Positions 8,761 through 18,403 of a DNA stretch of 58,236 nucleotides are shown in pieces. The stretch comes from Herbaspirillum frisingense GSF30 (GTDB taxonomy: Bacteria; Pseudomonadota; Gammaproteobacteria; Burkholderiales; Burkholderiaceae_D). The notes below the pieces were generated by a model that had not been told where the DNA came from, did not search any database, and saw nothing but the letters and a program-made list of their open reading frames with translations. How positions within the stretch are numbered: position 1 is the stretch's first letter; every line of letters begins with the position of its first letter. The position numbers were made by a program, and so were the translations under genes. The stretch lies in the NCBI RefSeq assembly GCF_000300975.2, contig NZ_AEEC02000034.1, forward strand, positions 1 through 58,236, given 5' to 3'.

Positions 8761-9399
8761 ATGCAACTCCAGACCCAACGATTCAACGACGCCCTGCGCA
8801 ACACCGGCATGATCGCCATCCTGCGCGGCGTGCGTAATGCCGAGGCCGAAGCCATCGGCGCAGCCCTCTATGACAGCGGCTTTCGCATCATCGAAGTCCC
8901 GCTCAATTCGCCCGACCCGCTGGTGAGCATCAGCGCCCTGCGCAAGAGCCTGCCGGCCGACTGCATCGTCGGCGCCGGCACGGTCCTCAAGCCCGCGCAG
9001 GTACAGCAGGTCAAGGATGCCGGTGGCGAACTGATCGTCATGCCCCACAGCGATGGCGCCGTCATCCGCACAGCCCGTGATGCCGGCCTCTACAGCGCAC
9101 CGGGCGTGGCCACCGTGACCGAGGCCTTTGCCGCCCTGGACAACGGTGCCGACGTACTCAAGATGTTCCCGGCCGAACAGCTCGGCCCCCAGGTGGTCAA
9201 GGCCTGGCGTGCCGTCATCTCGCGCGACATCTCGCTGCTGCCGGTGGGCGGCATCACGCCCGAGGGCATGGCGGTGTTCCGCGCAGCCGGCGCATCGGGC
9301 TTCGGCCTGGGCTCGGCCCTGTACACCCCGGGCCTGTCGGCCGAGGAAGTGCGCCAGCGCGCCGTCGCCTTCGTCACCGCATGGAAGGCGCTGGGCTGA
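8761..9399 (+). CDS. dgoA: 2-dehydro-3-deoxy-6-phosphogalactonate aldolase
   Basis: 212 aa class I KDPG/KDPGal aldolase cleaving 2-dehydro-3-deoxy-6-phosphogalactonate to pyruvate and glyceraldehyde 3-phosphate. Features are MIAILRGV at the N-terminus, the catalytic Glu in IIEVPLNSP, VGAGTVL, the Schiff-base Lys in ADVLKMFPAEQLG, and LLPVGGI for phosphate binding. Start ATG 8761 is preceded by GGAAG; the frame is open upstream within dgoK but that part is an overlap artefact. The LNSP after the catalytic Glu is the DgoA-like rather than Eda-like form. Confidence 0.93.
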   Translation: MQLQTQRFNDALRNTGMIAILRGVRNAEAEAIGAALYDSGFRIIEVPLNSPDPLVSISALRKSLPADCIVGAGTVLKPAQVQQVKDAGGELIVMPHSDGAVIRTARDAGLYSAPGVATVTEAFAALDNGADVLKMFPAEQLGPQVVKAWRAVISRDISLLPVGGITPEGMAVFRAAGASGFGLGSALYTPGLSAEEVRQRAVAFVTAWKALG

Positions 9400-9495
9400 G
9401 CGCGCGCCTGCCGGCCCAGGACATTCATCGTTGCAACCGATCGCACGCCGATCATTTTTCACCTGAACAGATTAAACGCATAACCGGACAGAACA

Positions 9496-10644
9496 ATGAA
9501 AATCACCAAGATCACTACCTTCATCGTGCCGCCGCGCTGGTGCTTCCTCAAGATCGAGACTGACGAAGGCATCGTCGGCTGGGGCGAGCCCATCGTCGAA
9601 GGTCGCGCCCATAGCGTCTCGGCCGCCGTGGACGAACTGGCCGACTACCTGATCGGCAAGGACCCGCGCAATATCGAAGACCACTGGACGGTGCTCTATC
9701 GCGGTGGTTTCTACCGTGGCGGCGCCATCCACATGAGCGCCCTGGCCGGTATCGACCAGGCCCTGTGGGATATCAAGGGCAAGGCCCTGGGTGTACCGGT
9801 ACACCAGTTGCTGGGTGGCGCAGTGCGTGACTCCATCCGCGTGTATTCCTGGATCGGCGGCGACCGGCCGGCCGATACGGCTGCGGCGGCCAAGAATGCG
9901 GTGGCACGCGGCTTCACCGCCGTGAAGATGAACGGTACCGAAGAACTGCAATTCATCGACAGCCACGACAAGATCGAACTGACCCTGGCCAACGTCCAGG
10001 CCGTGCGCGAAGCGGTCGGCCCCAACGTGGGCATCGGAGTGGACTTCCACGGCCGCGTACACAAGCCCATGGCCAAGGTATTGATCAAGGAACTGGAGCC
10101 GTACAAGCTGATGTTCATCGAAGAGCCGGTGCTGTCGGAGAACTACGAGGCCCTCAAGGAAATCGCCCACCTGACCTCGACCCCGATCGCCCTGGGTGAA
10201 CGCCTGTATTCGCGCTGGGACTTCAAGCGCATCCTCTCCGAAGGTTACGTGGACATCATCCAGCCCGATGTCTCGCACGCCGGCGGCATCACCGAGACCC
10301 GCAAGATCGCCATGATGGCCGAGGCCTACGACGTGGCGCTGGCGCTGCACTGCCCGCTGGGTCCGATCGCCCTGGCCTCCTGCCTGCAGGTGGACGCCGG
10401 CAGCTACAACGCCTTCATCCAGGAACAGAGCCTGGGCATCCACTACAACGAAAGCAACGACTTGCTCGACTACATCCGCGACAAGAACGTGTTTTCCTAC
10501 GAAGACGGCTACGTCAAGATCCCGCAAGGCCCGGGCCTGGGCATCGAGATCAACGAAGAATATGTCCGTCAGCGCGCCGAAGTCGGCCACCGCTGGCGCA
10601 ACCCGATCTGGCGCCACAAGGACGGCAGCTTTGCCGAGTGGTAA
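9496..10644 (+). CDS. dgoD: D-galactonate dehydratase
   Basis: 382 aa, the same length as E. coli DgoD. Enolase-superfamily enzyme (mandelate racemase subgroup) converting D-galactonate to 2-dehydro-3-deoxy-D-galactonate. The acid/base and Mg ligands fall where expected: Asp183 and His185 in [11 protein letters not shown], Glu209 in FIEEPVLSE, the third Glu in [11 protein letters not shown], and His285 in [13 protein letters not shown]. It lies 96 bp after dgoA and is followed by a terminator-like hairpin, ending the operon. No galactose dehydrogenase or lactonase is in the window, so the first oxidation steps must be encoded elsewhere or galactonate is imported directly. Confidence 0.95.
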   Translation: MKITKITTFIVPPRWCFLKIETDEGIVGWGEPIVEGRAHSVSAAVDELADYLIGKDPRNIEDHWTVLYRGGFYRGGAIHMSALAGIDQALWDIKGKALGVPVHQLLGGAVRDSIRVYSWIGGDRPADTAAAAKNAVARGFTAVKMNGTEELQFIDSHDKIELTLANVQAVREAVGPNVGIGVDFHGRVHKPMAKVLIKELEPYKLMFIEEPVLSENYEALKEIAHLTSTPIALGERLYSRWDFKRILSEGYVDIIQPDVSHAGGITETRKIAMMAEAYDVALALHCPLGPIALASCLQVDAGSYNAFIQEQSLGIHYNESNDLLDYIRDKNVFSYEDGYVKIPQGPGLGIEINEEYVRQRAEVGHRWRNPIWRHKDGSFAEW

Positions 10645-10674
10645 TAAGCCAAAACCTCCTCCTCGGTAGTCCCT

Positions 10675-10710
10675 CAGCCCGGTCCGGCGCAAGCTGGCTG
10701 GGCTTTTTTT
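10675..10710 (+). terminator. Rho-independent terminator after dgoD
   Basis: Arms agccc (10676-10680) and gggct (10700-10704) enclose further G/C-rich pairing and are followed by an unbroken run of seven T (10704-10710), 30 bp after the dgoD stop. It marks the probable end of the epimerase-dgo transcript. Confidence 0.65.
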
Positions 10711-10838
10711 CGGCCGCACTGCTGACGTAGACGCGTAGATTCATCTGCTGAATCGATGGAGTTGATCTGAATATTCCATTTAACAGATGAATCAAATACT
10801 GGCAAAGTCACGCTTTTTGATTTTTTCCACAGGTTTTT

Positions 10839-12008
10839 ATGACGCTAGGCACCTCCTCTTCCCCTGCCGAATCCGTCCACAGCCGTAACGCCACCCGCGC
10901 CACGATGGCGCAGTTCTTCGTCAACGGCGCCACCTTCGCCACCTGGGGCGTGCTGATTCCCTCGGTGAAGGAGCGTTTCGCGCTGTCCGACGCGGTGCTG
11001 TCGCTGGCCATGCTGGCCGTGGCCGGGGGCGCGCTGCTGACCATGGGCCAGTCTGGCAAGTGGATCGCGCGCGTCGGTAGCGCCCGTGCCCTGCGCCAGG
11101 TCGGCATCCTGTATGCGGCCACGCTGTTGCTGATCCCGCTGGCACCCCAGTTCTGGATGCTGGTGGCGCTGCTGCTGGTGTTCGGCAGCGCCATGGCCGC
11201 CTTCGATGTGGCCATGTCGGTACAGGCCGCGCTGGTGGAGGGTCAGCGCACGCGGCCCATCATGTCCACCCTGCACGCCATGTTCAGCATCGGCGGCATC
11301 GCCGGCTCGGCGCTGGGCGCCCTGCCCGGGCTGTCTCCGCTGGCCCATGCGGCGCTGGTCGGGTCCGGCACACTGGCAGTGGCTTTGTCCATCGGCCCCT
11401 TCGCCCTGCCCGACGCCACGCATGACGAGACCACGGGCGCTGGCGGGGCCGATGGCCGGGCGCGCCGCATGGTACTGGTGCTGGGTGGCATCGCCTTCCT
11501 GGCGCTGGTGTGTGAAGGCGGCATGTATGACTGGGCGGCGGTGTACATGCGCGACGTGGCGCAGTCGCCGGCGGCCTGGGTCAGCTACAGCTATGCGGCG
11601 TTTTCCACCGGCATGGCGGCCGGACGGCTGACTGGCGACCGCATCCGTGCCCGCATCGGCGGCCTGCGCACCCTGGCCTGGAGCGGTGCGGCCGGTGCCG
11701 CCGGCATCGCCCTGGCGGCGGCCTGGCCGGTACCCCTGGCCACCATGGCCGGGCTGCTGCTGGCGGGCCTGGGCATTGCCAACCTGATGCCGATCTTCTT
11801 CCTGGCTGCGGCCCGGGTACCGGGCGTGGCGGCCGCCGAGAGCATTGCCGCCGTGGCCCGCTTCGCCTATGTGGGCATGCTGCTGGGGCCGGTCTTCATC
11901 GGTGGCGTGGCCGAACATCTGGGCTTGCGGGTGAGCTTCGTGGGCGTATCGCTGGTGATGGTGGTGGTGGCACTGTTCGGCGGCAAGGCGGTACGGCGTT
12001 TCATCTGA
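10839..12008 (+). CDS. MFS transporter, YbjJ-like
   Basis: 389 aa major facilitator with about twelve hydrophobic segments, beginning with MAQFFVNGATFATWGVLIPSVKERFALSD. That start resembles the YbjJ/sugar-efflux-like MFS subgroup. Conserved GKWIARVGSARALRQVG corresponds to the loop 2-3 motif. It is separated from dgoD by a terminator and 195 bp, so it is probably not part of the dgo operon. Substrate unknown. Confidence 0.8.
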   Translation: MTLGTSSSPAESVHSRNATRATMAQFFVNGATFATWGVLIPSVKERFALSDAVLSLAMLAVAGGALLTMGQSGKWIARVGSARALRQVGILYAATLLLIPLAPQFWMLVALLLVFGSAMAAFDVAMSVQAALVEGQRTRPIMSTLHAMFSIGGIAGSALGALPGLSPLAHAALVGSGTLAVALSIGPFALPDATHDETTGAGGADGRARRMVLVLGGIAFLALVCEGGMYDWAAVYMRDVAQSPAAWVSYSYAAFSTGMAAGRLTGDRIRARIGGLRTLAWSGAAGAAGIALAAAWPVPLATMAGLLLAGLGIANLMPIFFLAAARVPGVAAAESIAAVARFAYVGMLLGPVFIGGVAEHLGLRVSFVGVSLVMVVVALFGGKAVRRFI

Positions 12009-12116
12009 GGGGCTGCCCGGCCGGCATGCTAAGGTGGCGGTCCCTGCCGGCTGACACGGGGCACCATCGCGATGTGCTGCCCGCCTTACCGGCCTACCCA
12101 TTGCCACTGAATCAGG

Positions 12117-12482
12117 ATGACGCAAACCATGAGCCCCGCCCCTGCTGCACTAAGGATCGACAACATCGAATTCAACGTCACCGACATCGCCCGCAGCAAG
12201 ACTTTCTACGGCAGCGTATTCGGCTGGACCTTCACCGACTATGGCCCGACCTACACCGAATTCAGCGACGGCCGCCTCAAGGGTGGCTTCACCACCGGCG
12301 AAGCGGTGCGTCCGGGCGGCCCACTGGTGATCCTCTACGGTGACGACCTGGATGCCATCCAGGACCGCTTGCTGGCGGCCGGTGCCACCATCACCCGCCC
12401 TACCTTCTCCTTCCCGGGCGGCAGGCGCTTCCATTTCAGCGACCTGGATGGTTATGAACTGGCGGTCTGGTGCGCCGGATAA
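12117..12482 (+). CDS. VOC-family (glyoxalase/bleomycin-resistance-like) protein
   Basis: 121 aa single-domain vicinal oxygen chelate protein. It has the beta-alpha-beta-beta-beta layout starting at IEFNVTDIARSKTFYGSVFGWTFTDYGPTYTEF and ending RFHFSDLDGYELAVW, where the C-terminal Glu is a typical metal ligand. It is 108 bp downstream of the MFS gene on the same strand and convergent with a LysR gene. VOC proteins of this size may detoxify aldehydes or antibiotics; nothing here fixes the substrate. Confidence 0.8.
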   Translation: MTQTMSPAPAALRIDNIEFNVTDIARSKTFYGSVFGWTFTDYGPTYTEFSDGRLKGGFTTGEAVRPGGPLVILYGDDLDAIQDRLLAAGATITRPTFSFPGGRRFHFSDLDGYELAVWCAG

Positions 12483-12541
12483 ATTCCCTGCAGCAGTAGC
12501 GTTCAAGTACCACGAAGTGCAGGCAGGAAAGGCCGGTCAAG

Positions 12542-13453
12542 TCACGCCCGCCCCTGCTCCCGGGCCTGTTCCATCAGCAATTCAAGAAACGCCGCCGGTG
12601 CTGCGTCGAGCACCGGTGCGCCATTGCGGGCGGCACCCTTGTGGGTGACCACCAGCTCCCAGCACAGCTCCACGCCGCGCAGGTTGACCGTGGCCAGCTT
12701 GCCCCGGCGCGAGCGCACCACGTCGCGCGGCAACAGCGCCACGCCCAGTCCGTGCACCACCAGGTCCAGCAAGGTCACCAGATCGCTGACCTCGAAGGCC
12801 AGGCGGCGGCGCAGGCCGGCTTCGGCAAAGCCGCGATCCACCAGAGCCCGCGTACCCAGGCCAGTCTCGAAATCGACGAAATCCTCGCCGGCCAGTTGTT
12901 CCAGTGTCACCGAGCGCGCCTTGGCCAGGCGATGGGTCGGGGTGCAGGCCAGCACCAGGTCTTCGCAGGCGATGATATGACTCTGCAGGCCTTCGCCGCT
13001 TTCTTCGATGGGCAGAACGGCCAGGTCCAGCTGGCGCGAAGCCACCTTCTCGTTCAACTCGCCCGCCGCGCCCTGGCACAGCCGGACCTCCACCGCAGGA
13101 TGACGACGATGGAAGCGTGCCAGCACGGCCGGCAGGTCGACGAAGGAAGGCAGGCTCTGCACCGTGCCGATGGACAGGCGGCCGCGTCGCATGGCATTGA
13201 CATCGGCCACATCGGTGGCGCCCTGCTCCAGCGCACCCAATGCGCGTCGGGCGCTGTCGAGGAAGGCTTCGCCGGCCGCAGTCAGTTCGACCCGGCGCGT
13301 GGTCCGCACGAACAGCGGTGCGGCCAGTTCCTCTTCCAGCAGGCGGATGGAAGACGACAGCGCCGATTGCACGATATGGCAGCGCGAAGCGGCCCGGGTA
13401 AAACTCTTTTCTTCCGCCAGCGCCACGAATTGGCGCAGTTGCCTCAGTTCCAT
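12542..13453 (-). CDS. LysR-family transcriptional regulator
   Basis: 303 aa LysR regulator. The N-terminal winged HTH is MELRQLRQFVALAEEKSFTRAASRCHIVQSALS, followed by the linker helix and a periplasmic-binding-like effector domain starting near RRGRLSIGTVQSLP. It is divergent from the methionine aminopeptidase gene and convergent with the VOC gene. LysR proteins usually control a divergent neighbour, but map is a housekeeping gene, so the real target is uncertain; the MFS/VOC pair is an alternative. Effector unknown. Confidence 0.88.
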   Translation of the reverse strand: MELRQLRQFVALAEEKSFTRAASRCHIVQSALSSSIRLLEEELAAPLFVRTTRRVELTAAGEAFLDSARRALGALEQGATDVADVNAMRRGRLSIGTVQSLPSFVDLPAVLARFHRRHPAVEVRLCQGAAGELNEKVASRQLDLAVLPIEESGEGLQSHIIACEDLVLACTPTHRLAKARSVTLEQLAGEDFVDFETGLGTRALVDRGFAEAGLRRRLAFEVSDLVTLLDLVVHGLGVALLPRDVVRSRRGKLATVNLRGVELCWELVVTHKGAARNGAPVLDAAPAAFLELLMEQAREQGRA

Positions 13454-13708
13454 ATGGCCTCTGGTGAAAATCCTGTTGAGAAAATCTGCTGTTGAGAGAA
13501 TCTGGTTTATCTGTGAAATGGATGGATCAAGTACAAACTATCGATTTTACCCATAAGTGAATGAGACCAGGCCGGGGGTCGAAAATACCCATTACTTGTC
13601 GAAAAATCCCGACGATCGCGCAAACCGAGGCGGGCGGCGCACGAGACGGATAAAATACACGGCCGAACGACCGCCACGCAGCGCGTGGCACACCGAGATC
13701 AGACAAGC

Positions 13709-14506
13709 ATGAGAAAAGTGAAGCTGCGCAGCGCCGCAGAAATCGCCCAGGCCCGCGTGGCCGGGCAACTGGCGGCCGAAGTGCTGCACATCGTGGCCGA
13801 GCACGTCCGGGCCGGGGTGAGTACCGACGAACTGGACCGCATCTGCCACGACCATATCGTCAACGTGCAAAAGGCCACGCCGGCCAATGTGGGCTATCAC
13901 GGTTTCCCCAAGACCATCTGCAGTTCCGTCAACGAAGTGATCTGCCATGGCATTCCCGGTGGCCAGGTGCTGAAGGATGGCGACATCATCAACATCGACG
14001 TGGCCGTGATCAAGGACGGCTGGTATGGCGACTGCAGCCGCATGTATTTCGTGGGTTCGCCCAATGCCACGGCGCGCAAGCTGGTCAACACCACCTATGA
14101 GGCGATGTGCGCGGGCATCCGCGCGGTGCGCCCGGGCGCCACGCTGGGCGATGTCGGCCATGCCATCCAGACGGTGGCGCAGCGGGATGGTTTTTCCGTG
14201 GTACGGGAATATTGCGGCCATGGCATCGGCACCGTCTATCACGACGAACCGCAGGTGCTGCACTACGGCCAGCGCAATGCCGGCCTGCCACTCAAGGAAG
14301 GCATGATCTTCACCATCGAACCGATGTTGAATGCCGGCAAGCGCCATACACAGCAACTGGACGACGGCTGGACCGTGGTGACCGCCGACGGTTCGTTGTC
14401 GGCGCAGTGGGAACACATGGTGGTGGTCACGGCCAAGGGCTATGAAATCCTCACACCCTGGCCAGAGGGCAGCGGAGGCTACCCGGCCATTGCCACGCGC
14501 AGCTGA
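13709..14506 (+). CDS. map: Type I methionine aminopeptidase
   Basis: 265 aa cytosolic metallopeptidase removing the initiator Met from nascent proteins. The five metal ligands of the pita-bread fold are visible: Asp in NIDVAVIKDGWYGD (two), His in CGHGIGTVYHDEP, Glu in FTIEPML and Glu in QWEHMVVVT. I chose ATG 13709; an in-frame GTG at 13685 would add eight residues. No ribosomal protein S2 or elongation factor Ts gene is adjacent, so this is an isolated and possibly second copy of map. Confidence 0.92.
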   Translation: MRKVKLRSAAEIAQARVAGQLAAEVLHIVAEHVRAGVSTDELDRICHDHIVNVQKATPANVGYHGFPKTICSSVNEVICHGIPGGQVLKDGDIINIDVAVIKDGWYGDCSRMYFVGSPNATARKLVNTTYEAMCAGIRAVRPGATLGDVGHAIQTVAQRDGFSVVREYCGHGIGTVYHDEPQVLHYGQRNAGLPLKEGMIFTIEPMLNAGKRHTQQLDDGWTVVTADGSLSAQWEHMVVVTAKGYEILTPWPEGSGGYPAIATRS

Positions 14507-14650
14507 GATCCATCCAGGACGGTTTGCAGCCGCCCGAAAAATAAATTTTCGCGGGACTGCATCCGTTCGGGCGCCTGGTGGGTAGTACTCATGTCAGCAG
14601 GAAAAGCTGATCGTGGTACGACCCATTTCAAGAACTTACAGGAGCCCATC

Positions 14651-15250
14651 ATGCAACATTCCATCCCGTCCATCCCCTTCTCGCGTCACCTGTCCGCCCT
14701 GCGCCCCGTCCTGGGCCGGACCGCCACCGTCGCTGCCGCCGCGGCCAGCCTCACGCTGGCGGCCTGCGCACCGATGTCGACCATGTATTCGCAGGACAGC
14801 CTGCCCGACGCCGTCAAGGTACCGGCCGGCAACAAGGTGGTGCTGCAGACGGTGGGCGCGGGCGAAATCCTCTATGAATGCCGCCCCAAGAAGGACATGC
14901 CCGGCCAGTTCGAATGGACCTTCGTCGGCCCGGATGCGGTGTTGAAGGACCGTAGTGGCATGCAGGTCGGTCGCTACTATGGACCGCCGGCCACCTGGGA
15001 GAGCAGCGACGGCTCCAAGGTGACCGCGACCCAGGTGGCGGTGGCACCGGCCGGCACCGGCAATATCCCGTACCAGCTGGTGAAGGCCAATCCGGCCACC
15101 GGCATGGGTGCGATGACGCAGACCACCTACATCCAGCGGGTCGCCACCAGGGGTGGCGTGGCGCCGGCCGAGGCCTGCGACATGAGCAAGGCCGGTGCCA
15201 AGCAGAAGGTGGGCTACCAGGCCGATTATATTTTCTGGAAAGCCAACTAA
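14651..15250 (+). CDS. DUF3455-type putative lipoprotein
   Basis: 199 aa exported protein. The long N-terminus ends in the lipobox-like LTLAACAP, so it is probably a lipoprotein processed before that Cys. The body (KVVLQTVGAGEILYECR, WTFVGPDAVLKDRSG, VGRYYGPPATWESSDGSKV, YIQRVATRGGVAP) matches the DUF3455 family of secreted proteins found with ECF sigma systems in beta- and gammaproteobacteria. The start has AGGAG upstream. It lies 80 bp before an ECF sigma gene and is a plausible regulon member. Molecular role unknown. Confidence 0.75.
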   Translation: MQHSIPSIPFSRHLSALRPVLGRTATVAAAAASLTLAACAPMSTMYSQDSLPDAVKVPAGNKVVLQTVGAGEILYECRPKKDMPGQFEWTFVGPDAVLKDRSGMQVGRYYGPPATWESSDGSKVTATQVAVAPAGTGNIPYQLVKANPATGMGAMTQTTYIQRVATRGGVAPAEACDMSKAGAKQKVGYQADYIFWKAN

Positions 15251-15268
15251 GTCAGGCGCTGGCGTCGC

Positions 15269-15306
15269 TATAATCGACTCCATCCCGGCCGGATGTTCCG
15301 GCCGGG
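15269..15306 (+). promoter_or_regulatory. TATAAT and GC-rich hairpin in front of the ECF sigma gene
   Basis: A perfect TATAAT (15269-15274) is followed by a 10-bp perfect hairpin with arms cccggccgga and tccggccggg (15284-15306), without a T-run. Together they form a short structured leader of the sigma gene. I see no good -35 match, so the promoter call is tentative; the hairpin is certain as sequence. Confidence 0.4.
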
Positions 15307-15330
15307 CAACAAGCGCCCGGATCCTTTCGC

Positions 15331-15888
15331 GTGACAGACGCCCCTGCTTTCGCCCCTGCTTTCGACCATGAAGCCACCCTCCTCGCCTGCGCCGCTGGTG
15401 AGCGCGGGGCATTGCAGAGGCTGTACCAGCAGGAGGGGCGCTATCTGCTGGGCGTGGCGCTGCGTATCGTACGCGACCGAGCGCTGGCGGAGGACGTGCT
15501 GCACGACGCCTTCCTCAATATCTGGACCCGCGCCGCCAGCTTCGACCCCTCGCGGGGTGCAGCGCGCGGCTGGATCTTCACGGTGGTGCGCCATACGGCG
15601 CTGAACCGCCTGCGCGCCCTGCAGCACGAGGTCAATGCCGGCGACGATCTGGAAGAACTGGCCGACCACCATGAGCCCGCCGTCCAGGCGCCCGAGTGGC
15701 AGGCCGATCTCGGCCGGCTGGAAGACTGCCTGGGGCAGTTGAGCGAAGCCAAGCGCGCCAGCATCGTCTACGCCTATGTCGATGGCTGCACCCACACCGA
15801 AATCGCCGAACGCCTCAAGGCGCCACTGGGATCGGTCAAGGCATGGATCAAGCGGGGCCTGGCCGCGCTGCGGGAGTGCATCGGATGA
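15331..15888 (+). CDS. ECF RNA polymerase sigma factor (SigK-type)
   Basis: 185 aa extracytoplasmic-function sigma factor. Region 2 spans LQRLYQQEGRYLLGVALRIVRDRALAEDVLHDAFLNIW. Region 4 spans QLSEAKRASIVYAYVDGCTHTEIAERLKAPLGSVKAWIKRGLAALRE, with the HTH at HTEIAERLKAPLGSVKAW. The start is GTG 15331. Its stop overlaps the start of the anti-sigma gene (ATGA), the standard arrangement for a sigma factor held inactive by its co-translated inhibitor. Confidence 0.9.
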   Translation: MTDAPAFAPAFDHEATLLACAAGERGALQRLYQQEGRYLLGVALRIVRDRALAEDVLHDAFLNIWTRAASFDPSRGAARGWIFTVVRHTALNRLRALQHEVNAGDDLEELADHHEPAVQAPEWQADLGRLEDCLGQLSEAKRASIVYAYVDGCTHTEIAERLKAPLGSVKAWIKRGLAALRECIG

Positions 15889-16592
15889 ACGAATCACACG
15901 ACGAACTGCAATGGCTGGCTGGCCAGTATGTGCTGGGCACGCTGGACCTGGCACAGCGCCAGGCGGTGGAACGACGCCTGCCGCAAGAGCCTGCCCTGCG
16001 CGCCGCGGTCGATGCATGGGAAGCCAGATTGCATCCACTGACCGCACTGGCGCCGCCTGAACAACCTTCGCCGGGCCTGTGGCAGCGGATCGAACGCAGC
16101 CTGCCGATGCCGGCGCCGGTGCGCCGCCAGGGCGGCTGGCGACAATGGTGGGAGAGCGTCAATTTCTGGCGCTGGAGCACCGCTGGGGCGCTGACCTGCT
16201 CGGTCTTGCTGGCGCTGCTGGTACTGCGTGCCGAGCCGCCGGGTCCTGCACCATCCTTCATGGTGGTACTGGTCGCGCCCCAGGACAAGGCTCCGGGCTG
16301 GGTAGTCCAGACCGGCGGCAGTGGGCGCCTGAATCTGATCCCTCTGGGCGTGGCTACCATCCCGCAGGAAAAGGCCCTGCAGTTCTGGACCAAAGGCGCC
16401 AACTGGAGCGCACCGGTATCGCTGGGGCTGGTCCAGCCCGGCAGGACGCAGCAGGTGGCGCTGGAGAAACTGCCCCCGCTGCAGGCCGATCAACTTTTCG
16501 AAATCACCCTGGAACCCGACACCGGCTCGCCCACCGGACGACCGACCGGCCCCATCCTCTATATCGGACGCGCCGTGAAGGTCACGTCCTGA
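15885..16592 (+). CDS. Membrane anti-sigma factor, RskA-like
   Basis: 235 aa. The cytoplasmic N-terminal region (ELQWLAGQYVLGTLDLAQRQAVERRLPQEPALRAAVDAWE) matches the anti-sigma domain that binds ECF sigma factors. A single membrane segment follows near residues 100-118 (AGALTCSVLLALLVLRA). The C-terminal periplasmic part (APGWVVQTGGSGRLNLIPLG, ALQFWTKGA) is the RskA C-terminal domain. The start overlaps the sigma stop, giving translational coupling. Signal unknown; RskA-type proteins are usually released by regulated proteolysis. Confidence 0.87.
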   Translation: MNESHDELQWLAGQYVLGTLDLAQRQAVERRLPQEPALRAAVDAWEARLHPLTALAPPEQPSPGLWQRIERSLPMPAPVRRQGGWRQWWESVNFWRWSTAGALTCSVLLALLVLRAEPPGPAPSFMVVLVAPQDKAPGWVVQTGGSGRLNLIPLGVATIPQEKALQFWTKGANWSAPVSLGLVQPGRTQQVALEKLPPLQADQLFEITLEPDTGSPTGRPTGPILYIGRAVKVTS

Positions 16593-16820
16593 ACCTCACC
16601 GTGGATGTCACAAAAAGGGGGAATCACGGGGAGATGACGGAAAAATGGGGGAGGAATGGCGAGAATTGAGTCCGATACGCATCAGCGAGGGGGCAGGTTC
16701 CTATCGCCGGCCGGGAAATCGAAGCGAAATCCGATTCAAAACAACAGCCTGCGAAAAAAACCAAATAAGTCATAACGGATTTAAATTAAGCTTGCGCCAG
16801 GGATAGTTATTTTTTAATCA

Positions 16821-18377
16821 ATGAATCGCAAAGTCTTCCGTCGCGTGTCGGCATGGAAAATCCTGCTCTGGGCCTGTCTTGGCATGCTCATCGGGCTGGT
16901 CCTGGCACAGCTTGCGCTGACCGTTTCGGAGCTGCGCCACATCGACGCCTCGTCGCTGCAGGCCCTGCAGCGCGCCGAAGATGCGGCACGCGCCACGGGG
17001 GATGCGCTGCGTCGGGCCGAGGCCAGCCCGTTCCAGCATTGCTCGGACGACGACCTGGCGGTGCTGCGCAATATCGCCTACGCCAACAGCTATGTGGCCG
17101 ATCTCGGACGCGTCGACCAGGGCATGGTGCGCTGTACCGCGCTATGGGGCCAGCTGGCTGAGCCGTTTGTGCTGCCGGAGCCGCTTTACCAGGCCGGCCG
17201 CGGCTTCAAGATCTGGCTGGGGCAGGCCATCGTGCACACTCACGCCCCCAGCAACGTGGTCGGCCTGCAGCGCAGCCTGGCCCTTACCGCACCGACCACC
17301 TTCGATCTCAATCGCTTCTATCAGGATGTCTCGCTGCGCATCACCAACGCAGACGGCACGCACGTGCTGGTTGAGCGCGAAGGCATGCGCTACAACCCGG
17401 ACGGTGCCATCGGGCTGCTGCCGGGGATCGACGTGACCCACTGCAATGCCGATCTGGCGCTGTGCGCACAGGCATCGGCGCGCCTGCACTGGTACCCGGT
17501 ACTCTATCCGCGAGGACTCATTGCGCTGCTGGCCGGCAGCTTCGTCGCCGGCGCCCTGGCCTGCCTGCTCCACCTGCGCAGCCGGCGCCACCAGGGGGTG
17601 CTGGACCGGCTGCGGCATGGCATTGCCAACGATGAAATCGTGCTGTTGTACCAGCCCATCGTCTGCATCAACGATCTGAGCCTGAAGGGCTATGAAGCGC
17701 TTGCCCGCTGGCGCCCGGCCGATGAGCCGGAAATCGGCCCCGATATCTTCGTGCCGCTGGCGGTGCAGAATCGGCTCTGCACGGCCCTGGCCAAGGTCGT
17801 CCTCGCGCGCGCATTGCGCGAGATGCAGGAGCTGCTGCTGGCCAATCCCGATCTCATCCTGGCGATCAATACCGAAGTTGCCGACATCGAAGACGCCAAC
17901 TTCATCCGCTTCGCACTGGACCTCACCGCCAACCAAGCGGCCCTGCGCCGGCAATTGCACCTGGAGGTGACCGAGCGCGCCGATATCCGCTCCGATGCCT
18001 TCACCCACAATATCGAATTGCTGAGGCGGGCCGGCTTTGCGATCTGGATCGACGACTTCGGCACGGGCAGCGCCAATCTCTCACACCTTTCCTACGCCCG
18101 CTTCGACGGCATCAAGATCGACCGGCTGTTCACCAGTGCGCTGAGTACCGGTTCGCCGCTGCGTTCGGTGGTGCCCAACCTGCTGCGCCTGGCCGGCGAA
18201 CTGGATCTGCAGGTGGTCATCGAAGGCATCGAGACCGACGAGCAACTGCAGCTCATTCGCGGCATCGCCCCCGACATCCACGCCCAGGGCTGGTTGTTCA
18301 GCAAGGCGCTGGAACTGGATGAAGTGCTGCAGCAGCGCCCGCCGGAAGCCGCCAACGAACTGGGACTGGCGGCCTGA
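16821..18377 (+). CDS. CSS-motif sensor / EAL c-di-GMP phosphodiesterase
   Basis: 518 aa inner-membrane protein. An N-terminal membrane segment (ILLWACLGMLIGLVLAQLAL) is followed by a periplasmic CSS-like sensor containing HCSDDDLAVLRNIAYA and other Cys residues, then a second segment (LIALLAGSFVAGALACLLHL) and a cytoplasmic EAL domain. All key EAL residues appear intact: YEALARW, Asn in LAINTEV, LEVTE, IDDFGTG, KIDR, VIEGIET and the Gln in AQGWLFSKAL. It should hydrolyse c-di-GMP to pGpG, with activity tuned by periplasmic thiol redox as in related E. coli Pdc proteins. No GGDEF domain is present. It converges with fdeJ. Confidence 0.9.
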   Translation: MNRKVFRRVSAWKILLWACLGMLIGLVLAQLALTVSELRHIDASSLQALQRAEDAARATGDALRRAEASPFQHCSDDDLAVLRNIAYANSYVADLGRVDQGMVRCTALWGQLAEPFVLPEPLYQAGRGFKIWLGQAIVHTHAPSNVVGLQRSLALTAPTTFDLNRFYQDVSLRITNADGTHVLVEREGMRYNPDGAIGLLPGIDVTHCNADLALCAQASARLHWYPVLYPRGLIALLAGSFVAGALACLLHLRSRRHQGVLDRLRHGIANDEIVLLYQPIVCINDLSLKGYEALARWRPADEPEIGPDIFVPLAVQNRLCTALAKVVLARALREMQELLLANPDLILAINTEVADIEDANFIRFALDLTANQAALRRQLHLEVTERADIRSDAFTHNIELLRRAGFAIWIDDFGTGSANLSHLSYARFDGIKIDRLFTSALSTGSPLRSVVPNLLRLAGELDLQVVIEGIETDEQLQLIRGIAPDIHAQGWLFSKALELDEVLQQRPPEAANELGLAA

Positions 18378-18403
18378 CCGCCCGCGGCGCTCACCACGGC
18401 CGG

